DNA from: Blepharisma japonicum | Taxonomy: Eukaryota; Ciliophora; Heterotrichea; Heterotrichida; Blepharismidae | Assembly (NCBI GenBank): GCA_949751835.1 | Contig: CATKHK010000032.1 | Coordinates: 186,001 to 250,000 of the forward strand | Direction: 5' to 3' | DNA length: 64,000 nucleotides | The notes under the pieces: model-generated | Databases searched by the model: none | Seen by the model: the letters and a program-made list of their open reading frames with translations, nothing else | Told to the model about the DNA's origin: nothing | Shown here: in pieces, positions 22,240 to 33,170 of the stretch | Numbering within the stretch: position 1 is the first letter of the stretch | Layout of the letters: each line of letters opens with the position of its first letter | Made by a program: the position numbers and the translations under genes

Positions 22240-23232
22240 ATGTCTGATATCGAGTCTCACCTTCTGAACTTAATGACAACTCCTCTCATAAGCATTCTTC
22301 TGAACTTCACTTTAGAGCACGAAGTCCATAAGAAGCTTGCTGAGAGTCCTAAAACGGTTCAGGAGCTATCAGCAATATTATCTCTTGACACCGACAAGCT
22401 CAACCGTGCATTATTTGCCCTTACCTTTAACGGAATCTATGCATTTAATGAGCAGACGTCTAAATGGCATAACAGTCCTTTAACAGAAGCTTTACTTGAT
22501 GACCATAAATGTACACTTTTCAGGTGGAATACATGCCCCTATTTTTATAAAAAATTAGCACAAAAAGTGTCAACTATAAAAGATCCCCAACATAAAGATG
22601 AATCTTGTGAGTCAGTATTTGTGGAGGCAGCTGAAAACCCGGACTTATTAAAACTTTTCCAAGATGCGATGACCATAGTGACCCATGGGAATATTAATGA
22701 GATTGTCCAAGCAATAGATTTGACGTCAGCTTCAAGAGTCTTAGATGTAGGTGGAGGAGAAGGCGGACTTATTTGTGAGCTAGTCAAGGCAAATCCCCAT
22801 ATCACTGGTGGAAATCTCGATAGAGAAGAAAACAGGGCTAGCAATGAAGAATTTATCCAAAGCCTAGGATTAGGAAATAGAATTAATTTTTTTTCAGGAA
22901 ACTTTTTCGTCACAATCCCTCGAGGTTTTGATACTTTGACCATTAAGCACGTTCTGCATGATTGGAATGACGAAGATTGTCTAAAAATTTTGACTAACTG
23001 CAGAAGTGCATTAGAAATTGGGAATAAATTATATATCATTGACATAGTCTTAAATAATTCCGACCCAAACAGAAAACTCCAAAGGTTTTTTGACGTAAAA
23101 ATGATGTTTTTCGGAAACGCTAGAGAAAGAACAGAAGAAAGCTTTGAAAACTTGCTAAGACAAACTGGGTTTAGAATTAACAGCATTTCAAAAGCAAGGA
23201 TGGATAGCGTGATAGAAGCAGTCGCAATTTAA
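22240..23232 (+). CDS. SAM-dependent O-methyltransferase
   Basis: 330 residues of the class II (COMT/ASMT-type) small-molecule O-methyltransferases. An N-terminal winged-helix dimerisation domain (residues about 15-110, VQELSAILSLDTDKLNRAL) is followed by a Rossmann SAM-binding domain with motif I VLDVGGGEGGLICEL (about 168-182). HVLHDWNDEDCLKIL contains the family His and the acidic pair of the catalytic site (H-D). The enzyme transfers a methyl group to a hydroxyl of a small aromatic or polyketide compound. Substrate unknown. Its 3' end is only 40 bases from the CFAP57 start. Confidence 0.9.
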   Translation: MSDIESHLLNLMTTPLISILLNFTLEHEVHKKLAESPKTVQELSAILSLDTDKLNRALFALTFNGIYAFNEQTSKWHNSPLTEALLDDHKCTLFRWNTCPYFYKKLAQKVSTIKDPQHKDESCESVFVEAAENPDLLKLFQDAMTIVTHGNINEIVQAIDLTSASRVLDVGGGEGGLICELVKANPHITGGNLDREENRASNEEFIQSLGLGNRINFFSGNFFVTIPRGFDTLTIKHVLHDWNDEDCLKILTNCRSALEIGNKLYIIDIVLNNSDPNRKLQRFFDVKMMFFGNARERTEESFENLLRQTGFRINSISKARMDSVIEAVAI

Positions 23233-23272
23233 ATAATTCATCTAATTTCTTATTCTTTAAACTCTTTATAAA

Positions 23273-26200
23273 ATGGATTCATCTTTGAGCGTTCGAACTC
23301 AGCATATTTTTGGGTTCAAAGGTGACACTAATGGGTCAATTTATTACATTGACGACCATAGAGTCGTCTATACTGCAGGCCATAATGTTATCATATACAG
23401 CATTGAAGACCGCAAAATGGAATTTTTCCCATGCCAAGAAGGCACTTTAGGGATTTCAGCTATTTCATTGTGCCCAAAACGGAGATATTTAGCAGTAGCT
23501 GAGCGCGCGGAGCGCGCAATCATCTTCGTTTATGACACTTCTAAGCAAAGAAAAAAACGGCCGCTCATTACAACTGACTGCTTATCACAAGAGTACATTT
23601 CGCTGGCATTTGCACCGAAACAAGAGAAAAAGTTTTTAATTTCAATGGGAGGAGCGCCGGATTGGACATTAATTTATTGGCAATGGGACAGGCAAAAAGT
23701 TTTATACGCGGCCAAAGTTTCGACTGGAAGTCCTGTGTATTCTATAAGTTTCAATATCCTTGATTATGCAAATGGGATTATTTGTACAGGAAATAACATT
23801 TTCAGATGGTTTAAAGCTGTAGAAGGGTCTTTGAAAGCCCAAAATACAGGGATTCAAAAAAAAGAGCCCCACGTAAGTAACAATTTTTTATGCCATTCGT
23901 GGCTTTATGATGGGAAATTAGTTATTGGTACTGATGCAGGAGAAATTTTACTATTCGACCAGAACTGTGACTACCGAGGATATTTCACATCAGGAATGGA
24001 ATCTTGGAGCCCTTTATGTATTTTACCATTCAGTAATGGGTTTCTTGTAGGAGGTGAAGAAGCCAGAGTTGTGGTTTTTGAAAGAAATACAGACGACTTA
24101 AGAATGCATTATGCAAGAAGCCAAAGATCTATTTGTGTGACTAATCAGCCTACAGCCAAAGTAAAAGGCATGAGTATTTCACCGAACAGTGAAGACACCT
24201 TGATATTATCATTAGATAACTCTCAGATTTATTCAATAGCGTTTTCTTCTGAAAGAGAAGAAGCTGAGCCACTTTCTGATGTTTTTCATACAAATGCTAT
24301 TACAGGGCTTGACGTGTGTATCAGAAAACCATTGGTAGTTACTTGTGGGCTTGATAATTCAGTAAGAATTTGGAATTATTTAGAAAATAAGCTGGAAGTT
24401 GCAGAGTATTTTAGTGAGGAGCCGTATAGCGTTGCATTTCACCCGAGTGGGTTCCATATTGTGGTTGGATTTGCAGACAAACTTAGGATGATGAATGTGT
24501 TTACAAATGGGATAAAGCCTTATAAAGATATCCACATAAAAGCATGCAGAGAAATTAAATTCTGCAATGGTGGGCATATGTTTGCTGCTACCAATGGACA
24601 TTTGATTCAGGTTTTTAATTTTTATACAGGTGAAAACCCTCCAAATATGCAATTTAAAGGACACACTGGAAAAGTAAGCTCCTTAGACTGAAATGAAGAT
24701 GATACAAGTTTAGTATCCACAGGTTGGGATGGCGCCGTTTTTGAATGAAAATTATACTCTAAAGGTGAGCAGACTTCATCTCAAAAATACTCAAGAAAAG
24801 GTGCTAAATTTTCATGTATTATTGGAACAACCGAAAATAGGCCAGAAGGGAGAATGCTTTATGTCGCTGGAAATGATAAAGATATTAAAGAAATTTCTGG
24901 AGAAACCTGCTTAAGAAGCTTAGACACTGGTGTCACAATTGGGCAGATCGCTCTTTCTCATTCAGGAAAGCTGCTATTTGCAGGTGTCGCTGAAGCAGAG
25001 AAGCCTGGGGCAATTCGAGCTTATAAATTTGATCCATTTAACGGCGATTACATAGAATACCAAGCCCATTGTTTACCTATAGAAAGAATCCGCATATCTT
25101 TTGATGACAACTTTTTATTCACTGTCGGCCAAGATGGCTGTTTAATTATTTTTGAAATAGAAGACAAAGACTTCCGTGCAATTAAAAGAGAAAAAGAAGG
25201 ATTCAATATTTTTGCTGAAGAAATTTTGGTGACTAAATCAGAAATCCAAGAACTTTTCCATGAAATTGATAATTTAACTACCACAAGTAAAGAGCTTGAA
25301 ACTAACAATAAAATGCAATACAACATGGCTTTAGAAGAAAAACAAGAAGAAATTGACAAGCTAAAGCAGCAAATCCATCAAGAATCTTTACAAGAAAAAG
25401 GAAGATACGAAAACCTGCTTTCCAATAAAAAAGAAATGGAAAATACTTATGAAGAAAGAATTATGCAGCTTCAGCAGCAGTTTGAGATCGAAAAACAAGA
25501 ATTAAAAACGAATTTCCAATTTAAAAAAAATAAAGAAGTAGAACGATATCTTGAACTTTCTAAAGAAAGAGAAATAAGAGCTAAAGAAGCTGCAGAAAGA
25601 ATTGAGAGGCTTAAAAGTGAGCATACAAAAGTTATGGCTGAAAGAGAAGAACAATTCAGGGAAAAATTAGAAGAAGTCAGAATGAAAATTGAACAGCTTT
25701 CAAGAGAAAATGAAGACCAACAACAAGATTTCGAAGCAAAATGCAAAAGATTTGAAGAAAGAAATGAAAGAGATTTATTTGAATTAAGGGAATTAAATAT
25801 AAAAGAAATCCAGGGGATTAAGTTTGATTGTGATACTGCTGATGCTGAGCTAAATTTAGCGAAAAAAGTAGAAGAAAGACTAAAAGAAGAAAAAAATAAA
25901 AAAGCTGAAGAAGCCAAACAGATGGATGATGAGCTTGAACGACAAAGAGAAGACATAAAGCAGCTCAATGAACTTATAAAACAAAACACGAAAGAAATTA
26001 AAATCAGAAAGAAAACGATCAAGGAAAAAGAAAGAAGAATTTATGAACTGCGCAAGAAAAACCAAGAGCTTGAAAAATTCAGATTTGTGCTTGATTATAA
26101 AATCAGAGAGCTTAAAAGAGACATCGGCCCAAGAGAAGACGAAATTTCAAGGCTAAAAGAGCAAACTAACGAAATGGAAAAAGAGCTTAAACATTTAGAA

Positions 26201-26809
26201 AGCGTCAATGAAAAACTTGGGATTTTAGTTGAAAACTTAAGGCTTCGACAAGACGGCATGCAGAACGAAATCACAAAACAGAGAGAAAAACTCAGAAAAA
26301 ACCAAGCAAGGATTCAAGCTTTTAAAGATGGAATTTATGATTGTGTTCAGTATATTCAAGAAGAGAAAAAACTTAAAGAAGCAGTTCTCAAGCTTTATGA
26401 AAAATTCGTAAGAAATGAGACGCAGACTAAAGGTGTTACGACAGAAAAAGAATATGTAAGGCAGTGTAACCATTTAGAATCAACCATTACAGGGCTTAGA
26501 AAAAAGCTTAAAAAGGTAAATAAAGTCCACCATCAAGATTTAATCAGAATTATGAACCAAAATGTGGAACTTATTAATGAAATCAATGGCCTGAGGAAAG
26601 AACTGAAATTTTTAAATTATTTGAAAAGACAGGTTGATGCGCTCAACCAAAAAGGAGGGAAAAAAGCAATTATTGAGGATGTCACCAAAAAGGAAATAGA
26701 AATGCAGAAGGAAGAAATTCAGAACTTAAAAAGAAAATTGAGTGAGCTAGAGACGGGGAGACCACCATCTAATGGAAGATTTTCAGAAGAAATGAATTCG
26801 TTTTCTTAA
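23273..26809 (+). CDS. CFAP57: Cilia- and flagella-associated protein 57 (WD40 + coiled coil)
   Basis: 1178 residues, one frame when two TGA codons are read as Trp (24689 and 24747, in the WD repeats SSLDWNEDD and AVFEWKLYS). Residues about 1-630 form WD40 repeats (ITGLDVCIRKPLVVTCG, SVRIWNYLENKLEV); from about 650 to 1150 there is a nearly unbroken Glu/Lys-rich coiled coil. This build and length match CFAP57/WDR65, an inner-dynein-arm-associated axonemal protein. It fits a ciliate. No introns detected. Start at MDSSLSVRTQHIFGFKGD agrees with the family. Confidence 0.92.
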
Positions 26810-27053
26810 TGAAATATATTTCTTTATAAATTTAAAGATATCTAGTTTTAATCAGCTTTGTCTATAAATACTTCAATAAAATAAATAATAAAAATAGCAT
26901 TGTTTCAATGCTACCTTTTTTAAGCCGAAAAATAGGAATTTCAATCTTTTCTCTATGCGCTTCTAAAGAGTGCATTTATAAAATTTCAAGACTGCATAGT
27001 TAAATTATGCCAAAAATTATAAACTTTAGTAGTTATCTACATTATTAATATAT

Positions 27054-27974
27054 TTATATCACTGTCGCAGCTTTCATTCCGCGCCTCGCATTTTCTCTTT
27101 CTATCATTGCGGACTTCGGTTCCTTTGCTCCTACAAATCTTTTCTCATATATTTCCCACACTTTGGCAAAGCACGTTTCCTGCATTTTTTTCCCAGTCAG
27201 TTCTTCTAATTCCAAAGGCCACACACACCTTATATCGACAGCTTTTCTCGCAGCTGCTATACAAGCGCAGGCTATATTTTCAGGTGTGTATTGGGTTAAC
27301 TCATACTCTTGAAGGCACATTTCGACGAAAAAATCTGCATATCTATTGACGTATTTGACAGTTTTCTCATTTAAGGGTTTGCCTCTCATAAGGTCAGAGG
27401 TATATACAATTCCATGGGCAATATAATATTGTACAAAATGATAAGGAGTTATAGCAGCCACTTCCCATTTTAAAGCAGCTAGCAGCTCTAGTTCCATCCT
27501 TCGCAAGGTAGCAGTTGGGTGTTTACTATATTTAATTAAGCTCCTAAACCTAGGGATGTAATTGTCAGATTCTTCAGATTTGGCTGCCACAAAGAGCGAG
27601 ACCAAGCTGAGAGACTGAAGACTGCTTGTAGGAAAGTCCTTGGCAGCCAAGGCACTATCAAAAAGGGCGACGGCAACCTGAATCGTTAAGGCTGAAAAAT
27701 TGAGGCCTTCCCCAACGTGGCACATTCAGTCCACAAGCACGTTACGATACTAAATAAGCTTTACCTTTAAATACGAAGCAGAAGGGTTGTATCGACGGGT
27801 GAACTTGGAGTTTCTATAGGTGGTGATTAAAAGTTGAGGATGCACCCCAAGAGGTGCAAAACCTGGGGTTTCTCTGATTGAGCTAGCTCCAGTTGTGGGT
27901 AAAAAAGCTCCACAAATTTTGCAGGCTTTCCAGCCTTCGTAGTCATGAGGATTGCATATATGAATTTCGGTCAT
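27054..27974 (-). CDS. Cyclin with N-terminal Cys-rich extension
   Basis: 301 residues after removing a 15-nt intron at 27750-27764. Splicing joins PSASYLK to YRNVLVDWMCHVGEGLNFS, the conserved start of a cyclin box; the W in VDWM is TGA. The cyclin fold spans about residues 75-270 with the MRAILVDW-like helix, FDSALAAKDF, and a second repeat (CACIAAARKAV). The first 40 residues hold HICNPHDYEGWKACKIC, two possible Cys ligand pairs that may bind metal. It is nearest A/B-type cyclins in the first box, but I cannot assign a class. It presumably activates a CDK. Confidence 0.85.
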
Positions 27975-28022
27975 TTAATTTAATTTTTACCAGCAATAAA
28001 GTTTATTAAATATGGCATAATA

Positions 28023-29129
28023 TTATTGGGATATACACACATTACCACACTGTTCTGCATAAACGTCACTAGCCATCGTTCTTAAGGAGTTTATTTCATT
28101 TTTAACCTGACTGAGGGCTACTTGTATGTTCAGATTTTGTGGGATTTCATACTGTTTGGCCAGAAGCTGCACAAGATTGACTCCTTCTTTTTTTTGGTAG
28201 CATTTGACGAGGTGGGAAAGCTTAATTAGTTCATTATAGACTTCAAATAACTCTTCTGCATTTTGGGCAAGAATTTTGGAGGATTCTGACTGAGTTCGGT
28301 TTATTTTTTGCTGATTTTGGAGTTCTTGTTTTAGCTGTGTGTTTTGGGATAGCAAAGTGTCTTGGATGCCTTCCAGTTCTTTTATCTGGCCTTGGAGCAC
28401 TAAATAATCATTTTTGCTGATTCCAAATCGCTTATAGCTTTGGATTTCTTTATCAAGCTCTAAATTTTTAGCGAGAACTTCATTGTTTTCTTTATCAATA
28501 AGAGACAGCTCTTTTATTTTTTTCTTTTCTTGCTCTAATATTTTGTTTTGGATTCTTAAATCATGTCTTTCTAATTCTAGCTGCTGCAAAATTCTTTCGT
28601 TTTCTTGGACTTTTTCAGTTATTTCTTTATTTTCTTGGTAAATTTTTCCTTGGATTTCAAGCTCTTTAGCTTTGATCATATCAAGCAGCTTTCTGTTTTC
28701 CATTATTTTTTCTCTAATTTGATCGTCAATGCGGTCATTCTCCTTGCGTTTTGGGGCTTCACATTGCCTGAACGAAATGTTTTCTTCCTCTTCAAAGTCC
28801 ATGAAAAATTCTTTTTTTCCCGCATCGCGATCATTTAATTTATTTCCTTCAAAATTTTGCTTATTGTAATTTTCTCTGCTAATATCATGAATTTTTTGAT
28901 TATTTTCAGCTGGAAAATAATTAGAAATTGGGATCACCATATTCAGATTTTCTTTGAGAATCAAAGAATCGTGCTTTGCATGTTTTAATGCAGAATTAGG
29001 AGTCTCATTTGGAGAAGGGTATGGGCTTTTATATTTGGAATGACTTGAAGGGGGACGTGAGCGAGGTTTGCAGGATGAAAACTCTCGAGAGCGAGGAGAT
29101 GCACTAGTTCCTCTCATAAAGCTTGCCAT
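28023..29129 (-). CDS. Coiled-coil protein, 368 aa
   Basis: A continuous frame from MASFMRGTSASPRSREF to TAA. Residues 1-60 are Ser/Pro/Arg-rich and probably disordered; residues about 125-320 are a Glu/Lys/Gln coiled coil (for example ENRKLLDMIKAKELEIQGK). The C-terminal 50 residues (LVQLLAKQYEIPQNLN) look globular. Such a build is common in centrosomal and cytoskeletal proteins, but I recognise no orthologue. Divergent from nothing; it lies head-to-tail with the cyclin gene, 48 bases downstream of it on the map. Confidence 0.8.
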   Translation of the reverse strand: MASFMRGTSASPRSREFSSCKPRSRPPSSHSKYKSPYPSPNETPNSALKHAKHDSLILKENLNMVIPISNYFPAENNQKIHDISRENYNKQNFEGNKLNDRDAGKKEFFMDFEEEENISFRQCEAPKRKENDRIDDQIREKIMENRKLLDMIKAKELEIQGKIYQENKEITEKVQENERILQQLELERHDLRIQNKILEQEKKKIKELSLIDKENNEVLAKNLELDKEIQSYKRFGISKNDYLVLQGQIKELEGIQDTLLSQNTQLKQELQNQQKINRTQSESSKILAQNAEELFEVYNELIKLSHLVKCYQKKEGVNLVQLLAKQYEIPQNLNIQVALSQVKNEINSLRTMASDVYAEQCGNVCISQ

Positions 29130-29276
29130 TTAAATTTAATTCATGGAGGTTTTTATTAACGATCTTCAAAGATATTAGAAAATCGTCGCAATTAATTTAT
29201 TTAGTTCTTCTAAACAATTATTGGCTTTAAAAATATAGAAATAACAATATTTATTAATTTTGAAATAATTAATAGC

Positions 29277-29726
29277 TTATTTAGACATCATCACCCTAAT
29301 GAAGTCTCTATAATTGATATTCCCTTCCCCATCAGGATTTGCTAAGCGTACCATTTTTTGGATTTCTTCGTCAGTCAAATTTTCTCCACAAGTCGACATT
29401 AGATGCTTTAGCCTTTTAAGTGAAATCATTCCTTTTTTTCTTTCATCAAGTTCTTCAAAAGCACCTAGAATTTCTTGTTCAGAAATAGGTTCTTTCTGGT
29501 ATTTTGCAAAAACCGCTAGGAATTCAGGGTAATCAATTCTTCCAGTCCTATTTTGGTCGGCTTCTCTTTTCATATTCTCGATTTCTGCTTCAGTTGGAGT
29601 TTGTCCGAGCGATCTGATAATAATTGCCATTTCATCTAAGCTTATAGTCCCAGCACCATTCTTATCAAATAAAGAAAACGTTTCTTTGATTTCCGCGATC
29701 TGCTCCACAGTCAATCGATCTACCAT
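29277..29726 (-). CDS. Calmodulin-like EF-hand protein
   Basis: 149 residues (calmodulin length) from MVDRLTVEQIAEIKETF. Four EF-hands are visible. Loops 1 (DKNGAGTISLDE) and 2 (DQNRTGRIDYPE) look able to bind calcium; loop 3 (DERKKGMISLKR) has Arg at position 12 and basic residues at 4 and 5, so it should not bind; loop 4 (NPDGEGNINYRD) starts with Asn and ends with Asp and is doubtful. It is therefore a divergent calmodulin-like sensor, not calmodulin itself. The ATG at 29726 is chosen because the two codons before it begin with GTG. Confidence 0.88.
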   Translation of the reverse strand: MVDRLTVEQIAEIKETFSLFDKNGAGTISLDEMAIIIRSLGQTPTEAEIENMKREADQNRTGRIDYPEFLAVFAKYQKEPISEQEILGAFEELDERKKGMISLKRLKHLMSTCGENLTDEEIQKMVRLANPDGEGNINYRDFIRVMMSK

Positions 29727-29859
29727 TTTCACTTAAATTATCTTAAAATATGAAGAATTCCACTAAATTTCTTTAGAAAATAAGTTTTTCTTTATATTTG
29801 AAAAATAAAAAAATTATTTTCATATATAAATCTTACAGCAATAATTATTACATATTGAA

Positions 29860-30825
29860 ATGGAAGAACGAAAATCACGCCGCCCCAAAGATAACGCATT
29901 AAAGCAGCAAAGGCTATGAGCGTACCAGCCTATTCATACACTCAAATCGACTGCGATCGTTTTATCTGTCTCTGGAACTCTTTTTTTCATTTTTGGGATT
30001 GTTTTATATGTGGAGGCTGACCAAGTAAAAGAATACACTGAAAGATATGACAATCACATCGGCTGCAATGGGACTTGAGATAAGCCTGCGACCTGTGAAA
30101 TTGAAATAGATATCGACGAACGTATGGAAAATCCCGTATATATCTACTATGAACTTTATAATTTTTACCAGAATTACAGACTTTATGTGAAATCTCGGTC
30201 ATATGTACAGTTGAGAGGCGATTCCATGACTTCTACTGAGCATGCAAAATGCTCTCCTATTAAAAAAGTAAAAGATTTAGACCTAGTTAGGGACGTTTCA
30301 TGAAAAAATGAGCCACTTTCTGAGAGTCAAGATGCAAATCCATGCGGACTAGTAGCCAAAAGCGTTTTTAATGACACATATGCTCTGTATTATAGTGAAA
30401 ATACAACAAGGATTAATATTTCAGAAAAAGATATTGCCTGGAAATCTGATAGAGATTATATGTTTAAAAGAACCAGTGACTATGAAGATACTGAATGGAT
30501 TGACGTAGAAGATGAACATTTTATTGTCTGGATGAGGAATGCGCCTATGCCAAATTTTAGAAAATTGTGGGGAATTATTAAACAAGACTTAGAATCTGGA
30601 GTTTACAGGCTTCAAATAAAAGATAATTATGATGTATCAAGATGGAGCGGAGAAAAACATATTGTACTTAGCACTGCTAATTCACTTGGAGGGAAAAATT
30701 ACTTTTTAGGGCTTGTATTTTTAAGCGCAGGCGGAATGTGTGTTGTTGCAATAATTTTCTTTTGTGGGATGAGCATGTTTTCAAAGAAAAGAATTATTGA
30801 TCCTGCCCATCTTAAATGGAAATAA
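29860..30825 (+). CDS. CDC50: CDC50/LEM3-family flippase beta subunit
   Basis: 321 residues, continuous when four TGA codons are read as Trp (for example QRLWAYQPIHTLKST, GCNGTWDKP, VSWKNEP). Two membrane segments, near residues 30-55 (AIVLSVSGTLFFIFGIVLYV) and 280-305, enclose a lumenal domain with family blocks YYELYNFYQNYRLYVKSRS, PCGLVAKSVFNDTY and KLWGIIKQDLESGVYRLQI. CDC50 proteins escort P4-ATPases from the ER and are needed for lipid flipping. Lumenal cysteines and Asn-glycosylation sites are present. Confidence 0.93.
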
Positions 30826-30835
30826 TTTTTATATA

Positions 30836-32107
30836 TTATAGTTTTAATATTGGTATTCTTGACGGTCTTTTCTCCTTTACAGGTCTTACCGGCACTTTTA
30901 CAACTGGTTTTGCTGTAGATTTCTGTAAATATTGTTCAAAATCTATCAGTGCGCTTTCTTCGATTCTGAGGTTTTCTAATGAAGAATCAGTCAGAATTTG
31001 TTTTTCTGCTATTTCTAACTTGCTTCTTAATAAATCTTCTTCTTTGATATGTGATTTCAAGCTCATTGATAGAGATTTAGCATGCTTTCGTGGCGGTAGC
31101 TGAAGTAATTTTTTACTACTTATCATTGTGCTGTTTATTTCTTGGTTTAATTTAGCAAGTCTGCTATTATAAGACTCTACTTCGCTTGACCCAGTTTCTG
31201 CATCTTCAATATTCTGGGATGGAGAAAGAAATGCTGATAAGTTGCTTGATCTGCAGGTTGAAGGAATTTCAAGAGTTATTTGTGTATTGTGCTTTGGCTT
31301 GTTTCGGAATAATGGATTAGATTTATATGACTGGCTTTGGACAAGCTCTGTAGTAAATGATAAAAGTATTAGTATAGCTTGGTTTCATTGTTCTGAACGG
31401 AGAAGTTCATTGAAATGACTAGGATATATATTTGATTTTGCGAATAATAGACTTATATCACGGTTTTTTTGGATTTCATATATCATTTTATTGCTTTTTT
31501 CTATAATTTCGGATGAAATTAATGGATTTTCATCTGGTCATGTGCAGCTATTGCAGTTGCTTCTGCTATTCTGAAGATCGTCTTTTAACGCACAGTTTGT
31601 TTTCATTATTTTTTTTCATATCTTTTCCTTTTCTCCTTTTTCTTTACTGTAAAAGTTTTTCTCTAAATTTTGAATTTGCTCCTTTAATCTTCCAATTTCT
31701 TCATCTTTTTGACCTACAACCCTTTTCAAATTTTCAAAATTATCAATAATTACATTCATTTTTTCTATTTTCGCCTCAAATTTATCTTTATCATTTGAAA
31801 ATTGTTCCAAAGACCTCACCAGCTCACAATTTTTTCTTTCAAGATTTTCATATGAAGAGGCAAGTTTTTTTAATGCATTTTTAAGGGTTTTTTTATCAGA
31901 TCTTAATCGAGATATCACATTTCTTGCTTTATTCATGTCATTATGAATATTGACTAAAACTTCTTTCTCTACTTCTGAAGTGTTCAATTTTCAAGTGTCT
32001 AAACTTCTATCTTTATCCATTAAGCTTTCTGATAGATTTGTCTTTAAAATGTTAGTATCTGAAGGCGACCTTAGGTGTATGCATGAGTAATGCCGTTCTT
32101 TTTGCAT
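30836..32107 (-). CDS. Coiled-coil protein, 423 aa
   Basis: One frame from MQKERHYSCIHLRSPSD to TAA once four TGA codons are read as Trp (for example LDTWKLNTSEVE). Residues about 45-175 form a coiled coil (EKMNVIIDNFENLKRVVGQK); the middle is mixed, with SNIYPSHFNELLRSEQWNQA; the tail is basic (VKVPVRPVKEKRPSRIPIL). I recognise no family; a cytoskeletal role is only a guess from its build. It is tail-to-tail with the CDC50 gene, 10 bases apart. Confidence 0.78.
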
Positions 32108-32168
32108 TTTAAATTGGTTTGTTAAATAATAATTTATAAATAGGAAAGATAGCGCTAAAGAGAACAAG

Positions 32169-33146
32169 ATGACAACACAAATTTTAAACGACGGTATTGA
32201 TTTTTTTAGGGATAAATTCGTTGAGTATCTTACACATACTTTGAAAGAGAAATATGGTTCTGAATGAATGAATTATGCCTTGAATCCTCCTGGCCAAGAT
32301 TCTTTAATGTCAGGAAGAAAAAATTCAGAGAGATGAGATATACAGTTTTCCTCACAAATATTTCATGCTCATTGGGATTCTATTTACAAAAATAAAGTTG
32401 ATGGGAAATTTCCCAAAGCTTTGATGACGCTAATAAAGTTTTATAGAAATGAGTGGGCTCATCAAAGTGTGCTAGGGAATAGAGAAGTTTATAGAGCGAT
32501 TGATGCAATGCAATGAATGCTAGAATCACTTAAAGTTGATGCTGGATTACTAGAAAACAGCAGAAACAATTTAATGCTAGAAATGTGTAGACAAAGTTCA
32601 CATCTGCAAATAGAAACAAAAGTAAAAGCTGATAATGGTACAGCAAAAATTTTGCCTCACAATAGAATCGATCCTAGAAGAAGTCAAGTTGATATCAGGC
32701 CTGCAAGTGAGGTGAAAGTGCTGACATATACAATCATAGATAAAGCTCCAGAAGAAAAAAGAGAAGTTTATGACATAAAAGAAATTAAAAAACCAGTTGA
32801 GCCAATTTATTATGTCCCTCAAAATCAGCATATTGGAATTGATCAAACACAAAATTTACCACAGCAAAATATCTATGCAAACACAGCACCATATAATCCT
32901 GCAATGCTTGAGAGCCAACCTTTAATTTTCAAGTGTATGGCTTGCAGCAGTGCAATTAATAATGCTCAAAAATATACTTGCTATGGAAATAACTGCATAG
33001 TATGCACTGGTTGTTTGGTGAAAATGTTCCAATATCATGGCATTTTAGCTTGTCCAATATGCCAAACTCCTTTGACTGAAAACGATCAGCAATATTTACA
33101 AAGCCTATTAAATGCTAACTATCATGCTCAATTTTATGAAAAATAA
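32169..33146 (+). CDS. Swt1-type HEPN domain fused to a RING-like zinc domain
   Basis: 325 residues. Three TGA codons are Trp (GSEWMNY, SERWDIQ, DAMQWML). Residues about 1-120 match the Swt1-like HEPN domain: a helical bundle ending FYRNEWAHQSVLGNREVYRA with the R-x4-H motif as R93-NEWA-H98. In HEPN families this motif is the RNase active site or an RNA-binding site. A low-complexity linker follows. The C-terminus has eight cysteines in a RING-like spacing (about C256, C259, C271, C276, C279, C282, C295, C298; FKCMACSS ... ACPICQTPL). It is similar to the first RING of the gene at 59378-60922. An RNA-linked ubiquitin ligase is an inference. Confidence 0.8.
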
Positions 33147-33170
33147 TAAATAAGCATTGAATTTATAATT

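Noticed and set aside
25471-26022. Long hydrophobic minus-strand frame
   Set aside because: It is the antisense of the CFAP57 coiled coil; Glu/Lys codons read backwards give Phe/Ser/Leu. Not a gene.
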